Assembly: GCA_959347425.1 (NCBI GenBank)
Contig: OY365741.1
Span: 496,001-560,000 of the forward strand
DNA from: an uncultured Amylibacter sp.
GTDB taxonomy: Bacteria; Pseudomonadota; Alphaproteobacteria; Rhodobacterales; Rhodobacteraceae
Length of the DNA stretch: 64,000 bases
Direction: 5' to 3'
Of the stretch, positions 61,340 to 64,000 are shown piece by piece. The notes beneath the pieces are model-generated. The model was not told the origin of the DNA and did no database searches. It was given only the letters and a program-made list of their open reading frames with translations. A program made the position numbers and the translations under genes. Positions within the stretch are counted from its first letter, which is position 1; every line of letters starts with the position of its first letter.

Positions 61340-63013
61340 ATGCAAGCAGATTTTGTGATAATAGGCGCGGGCTCGGCTGGTTGCGCGATGGCCTCTCGCC
61401 TGTCTGAAAACGGCAAGCATTCGGTCATAATCATTGAACACGGCGGCAGTGACGCTGGCCCCTTGATTCAAATGCCCGCAGCCCTGTCCTACCCGATGAA
61501 TATGTCGAAATACGATTGGGGCTATGGCACCGAACCCGAACCGCATTTGGGCGGTCGCAAATTGGCGACTCCGCGGGGGAAAGTCATCGGCGGTTCGTCC
61601 TCTATAAACGGCATGGTGTTCGTGCGCGGACACGCCAAGGATTTTGACCATTGGCAGGATAGCGGGGCGCAGGGCTGGTCTTACGCCGATGTTTTGCCAT
61701 ATTTTCAACGGATGGAAACGTGGCATGGGCGACGGGCTAAATCTGGTAATAAATCCGAATATCGCGGTAAAAACGGCCCCCTGCATGTCAGCCGAGGCAG
61801 CCGTGTTAATCCCTTGTTTGATGCCTTTGTTAAGGCGGGCGAGCAGGCGGGCTATCCCGTTACTGGCGACTATAATGGGCAACAACAAGAGGGCTTTGGC
61901 GCGATGGAGCAAACGATTTATCGCGGGCAACGTTGGTCGGCCGCCCGTGCCTATCTTCGCCCTGCTTTGAAACGCCAGAACTGCACGATGGTTCGCGCGA
62001 TGGCGCGTAAAATAGTCATAAAGGACGGTCGTGCCGTGGGGGTGGAGGTTGAACGCCATGGGTCGCGCACGATTGAAACGATACAAGCGGGGCGTGAGGT
62101 TATCCTTGCTGCCTCTGTCTTTAATTCGCCCAAGTTGCTGATGTTATCGGGGATTGGTCCGGCGGATGAATTAAAACACCACGGGATAGAGGTGATTGCC
62201 GATAGGCGCGGGGTTGGCAAAAACCTGCAAGACCATCTGGAAGTCTATCTGCAAATGGCGTGTATTCAGCCGATTACTCTGTATAAATACTGGAATATCT
62301 TTTCCAAAGCGCGGATTGGGGCGCAGTGGCTCTTCACGCGAACGGGTCCGGGCGCGTCCAATCAGTTTGAGGCATGTGGGTTTGTCCGTTCCTCCGCAGG
62401 GGTGGATTATCCTGATTTGCAGTATCATTTCTTGCCGATAGCCGTGCGGTATGACGGGCAGGCTTCCGCCGAGGGGCATGGATTTCAGGCGCATGTTGGG
62501 CCTATGCGCTCGCCGTCGCGGGGGGTGGTTAGCTTGCGTTCCGCCGACCCGAACGACAAACCGAAGATTTTATTTAACTATATGGCGGAGGAAAAAGACT
62601 GGCAGGATTTCCGCACGGCCATACGTTTGACTCGCGAAATTTTTGCGCAAGAGGCGTTTAAACCCTATGTGGGTAAGGAAATATCCCCGGGGGCGGAGGC
62701 GGTGAGCGATGCTGATTTGAATGAATTCATCCGCGAACATTCGGAAAGCTCGTACCATCCATGTGGCACTTGTAAGATGGGTGCGGCGGATGATCCGATG
62801 GCTGTGGTTGATCCAGAATGCCGCGTTATTGGCGTGGATGGGTTGCGCGTGGCGGACAGCTCTATCTTTCCGCGTATTACCAATGGGAATTTGAATGGGC
62901 CGTCCATTATGACGGGGGAAAAGGCGGCGGATCATATTTTGGGCGAAGGGATGTTGGCGAAATCTAATTTAGAGCCGTGGGAGCATCCCGATTGGAAAGG
63001 CAAGCAACGCTAG
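61340..63013 (+). CDS. betA: Choline dehydrogenase (GMC oxidoreductase)
   Basis: Membrane-associated flavoenzyme oxidising choline to betaine aldehyde. 557 residues. FAD-binding [16 protein letters not shown] at the start, [23 protein letters not shown] (GMC signature 1), [17 protein letters not shown] (signature 2), and the C-terminal His of [12 protein letters not shown] with [17 protein letters not shown]. BetA-length and adjacent to betB. Confidence 0.94.
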   Translation: MQADFVIIGAGSAGCAMASRLSENGKHSVIIIEHGGSDAGPLIQMPAALSYPMNMSKYDWGYGTEPEPHLGGRKLATPRGKVIGGSSSINGMVFVRGHAKDFDHWQDSGAQGWSYADVLPYFQRMETWHGRRAKSGNKSEYRGKNGPLHVSRGSRVNPLFDAFVKAGEQAGYPVTGDYNGQQQEGFGAMEQTIYRGQRWSAARAYLRPALKRQNCTMVRAMARKIVIKDGRAVGVEVERHGSRTIETIQAGREVILAASVFNSPKLLMLSGIGPADELKHHGIEVIADRRGVGKNLQDHLEVYLQMACIQPITLYKYWNIFSKARIGAQWLFTRTGPGASNQFEACGFVRSSAGVDYPDLQYHFLPIAVRYDGQASAEGHGFQAHVGPMRSPSRGVVSLRSADPNDKPKILFNYMAEEKDWQDFRTAIRLTREIFAQEAFKPYVGKEISPGAEAVSDADLNEFIREHSESSYHPCGTCKMGAADDPMAVVDPECRVIGVDGLRVADSSIFPRITNGNLNGPSIMTGEKAADHILGEGMLAKSNLEPWEHPDWKGKQR

Positions 63014-63090
63014 GGGTTAATTTTGTGTTTTTTCTGTAAATAATATATTAAAAAAATCATAAGCCCTTGATTTTTAACGAAAGAAAATGC

Positions 63091-63119
63091 TTGCAATATG
63101 TGTTTATGAATGTTATTTA
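63091..63119 (+). promoter_or_regulatory. Candidate promoter upstream of the DUF1643 gene
   Basis: TTGCAA (63091-63096), 17-bp spacer, TATTTA (63114-63119). The 258-bp gap 63014-63271 also has a CCCGCAC...GTGCGGG stem (about 63157-63190). No gene that I trust lies in it. Confidence 0.4.
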
Positions 63120-63271
63120 TTTCATGTGGGCGCAAGATGTGATTAACTTTACATCCCGCACACGCCCTCGGGGCCCGTACGAAGGTGCGGGCTCACGTGT
63201 TTTAGGAATGATTTTTAATCTTGTCGCGTTTCTGCTAGATAAGAAGACCTATATCACTTTACGGAGAAAAA

Positions 63272-63841
63272 ATGCCTTTACCAGCCGAGCAATGCCGTCC
63301 AATACAATCATGCACAATCCCTTCCGATTGTGGGGATTATCGTTATTTTTTAAGCCGAACTTGGGATTGGTGTAGAGATGCCTCCGTACTGATGTTCATT
63401 ATGTTGAATCCGTCAAAGGCAACAGATTTAATAACGGATAAGACTGTAATGTTATGTACAAATCGTGCGGTGACTGATGAATTTGGTGCACTTTGGGTAT
63501 TAAATATTTTTGCATATCGGGCGACAGACCCTCTAAATATTCCTAGGGATCGTCCAATCGGTCAGCACAACAATGAAATTATTGCACAGAAAGTTGCAAT
63601 GCTCCATGAGCGGAATAATGATCGCGATAAAATTGTTTGCGCTTGGGGCAATGATAGAATCATTAGAGATCGCGATAATGAGGTAAAAACGATATTGCGG
63701 GAAACAACAAGTTTACCACTTTATCATTTAGGTTTAATTCCAGAGAGACAGCCGAGATACCCCAAACATCCGTTAGGACCACTCAATGCAACTCAGCGTA
63801 CAGATTTTTTACCATGGATAGAAATGAACCGTGCGGAGTAA
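63272..63841 (+). CDS. DUF1643-family protein
   Basis: 189 residues. The DUF1643 pattern is clear: YRYFLSRTWDW, FIMLNPSKATDLITDKTV, ANIFAYRATDP-like (here LNIFAYRATDP), IVCAWGNDRI, and LPLYHLGLIPERQPRYPKHPLGP near the end. Function unknown; found patchily and often on mobile DNA. AT-rich relative to betA. Strong site ACGGAGAAAAAATG. It ends about 95 bp before the PccB-like start. Confidence 0.88.
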   Translation: MPLPAEQCRPIQSCTIPSDCGDYRYFLSRTWDWCRDASVLMFIMLNPSKATDLITDKTVMLCTNRAVTDEFGALWVLNIFAYRATDPLNIPRDRPIGQHNNEIIAQKVAMLHERNNDRDKIVCAWGNDRIIRDRDNEVKTILRETTSLPLYHLGLIPERQPRYPKHPLGPLNATQRTDFLPWIEMNRAE

Positions 63842-63936
63842 TATCGCGTGAGCCCAGATTTTTAAACAATTAAACCCCAAATCCCCCTTGCATCCCCCGT
63901 TAAAATATAGTTAAACAAATAAAACGGAGGACTCCC

Positions 63937-64000
63937 ATGAAAAACATTATCCAAACCCTAGAATCTCGTCGTGCGCAAGCCCGTGCGGGTGGCGGTGAAA
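63937..64000 (+). CDS. Start of acyl-CoA carboxylase carboxyltransferase subunit (PccB-like), partial
   Basis: Only 21 codons are in the window. MKNIIQTLESRRAQARAGGG is the typical opening of propionyl-CoA carboxylase beta chains. ACGGAGG lies seven bases before the ATG. If right, it would carboxylate the product of PrpE encoded at 50.4-52.3 kb. Runs off the edge. Confidence 0.6.
   Translation, partial: MKNIIQTLESRRAQARAGGGE

Noticed and set aside
61247..62086. 279-codon open frame opposite betA
   Set aside because: Antisense to the conserved GMC core, with low-complexity composition and no ribosome-binding site or family motif.
63067..63375. 102-codon frame before the DUF1643 gene
   Set aside because: It overlaps the DUF1643 start and has composition typical of read-through of a stem-loop (CCCGCAC...GTGCGGG). 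No homology is recalled.

Overview
This 64 kb window is chromosomal DNA of an alphaproteobacterium, most probably a marine Rhodobacterales-like organism. The reasons are the gene content and order: lysC next to a GAF-type ptsP, a purA-DUF2842-thiamine pyrophosphokinase run, a compact hisB-hisH-hisA-hisF-hisE operon, a 6S RNA directly upstream of 5-formyl-THF cyclo-ligase, an EutA-like ectoine-type catabolic trio, propionyl-CoA synthetase, and betB/betA. Core genes use a fairly GC-rich codon set. The accessory genes between them are plainly AT-richer. There is no rRNA operon, prophage, recognisable transposase, integrase or CRISPR array.

Layout. 0-9.4 kb: lysC, ptsP, two small unknown genes, thiamine pyrophosphokinase, DUF2842, purA, an NfuA-type Fe-S carrier, a shortened tsaB and a membrane-anchored RimI fusion. 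9.4-17.5 kb: a candidate small RNA, an SLC13 transporter, a DNA methyltransferase-HNH fusion, a large AsmA/YhdP-like protein, 6S RNA and 5-FTHF cyclo-ligase. 17.7-30.8 kb: a YmdB-type phosphoesterase, an ATPase/nuclease pair that looks like a defence module, lepA, amn, two small related proteins, a secreted 5'-nucleotidase, cdd, a SAM methyltransferase, two tandem acyltransferases and a YqeY-like protein. 31-45.5 kb: carA, a glutamine amidotransferase, a repeat nest, a LysR regulator, Sel1 proteins, the his operon, tRNA-Tyr, a small-protein/retropepsin pair, the DpaL-M24-EutA trio, a DUF6119-like gene and an RlmB-type methylase. 45.6-64 kb: YHS protein, mgtE, SPOR protein, prpE, a methyltransferase-GIY-YIG fusion, dapD, LOG protein, a second SLC13 transporter, yebC, a thioesterase, betB, betA, a DUF1643 protein and the first codons of a PccB-like carboxylase.

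The most unusual feature is architectural. Intergenic regions carry arrays of a 7-bp repeat. On the + strand the left array always reads TTAGTTA/TTAGTTG and the right array always reads the complement (TAACTAA or ACTAATC type). Ten such left-right pairs are visible, and none is in the opposite order. Between the arms lies either almost nothing, or copies of a dispersed repeat of about 300-360 bp (called element E here), or AT-rich cargo genes: two small related proteins, a DUF6119-like protein, a Sel1 protein. The heptamers close all six reading frames, supply the stop codons of many neighbouring genes, and in several cases encode the last few residues of core proteins. A second, weaker heptamer family (GTGAATT type) behaves similarly. 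I read this as a repeat-bounded insertion system or a set of insertion hot spots. No enzyme for it is visible in the window, and passive slippage expansion is the main alternative.

Other candidates for novelty are two paralogous DNA methyltransferases fused to different nuclease domains (HNH and GIY-YIG), an AAA ATPase plus small PD-(D/E)XK-like nuclease operon, a membrane-domain insertion fused to RimI beside a TsaB lacking its middle, and an orphan small-RNA transcription unit.
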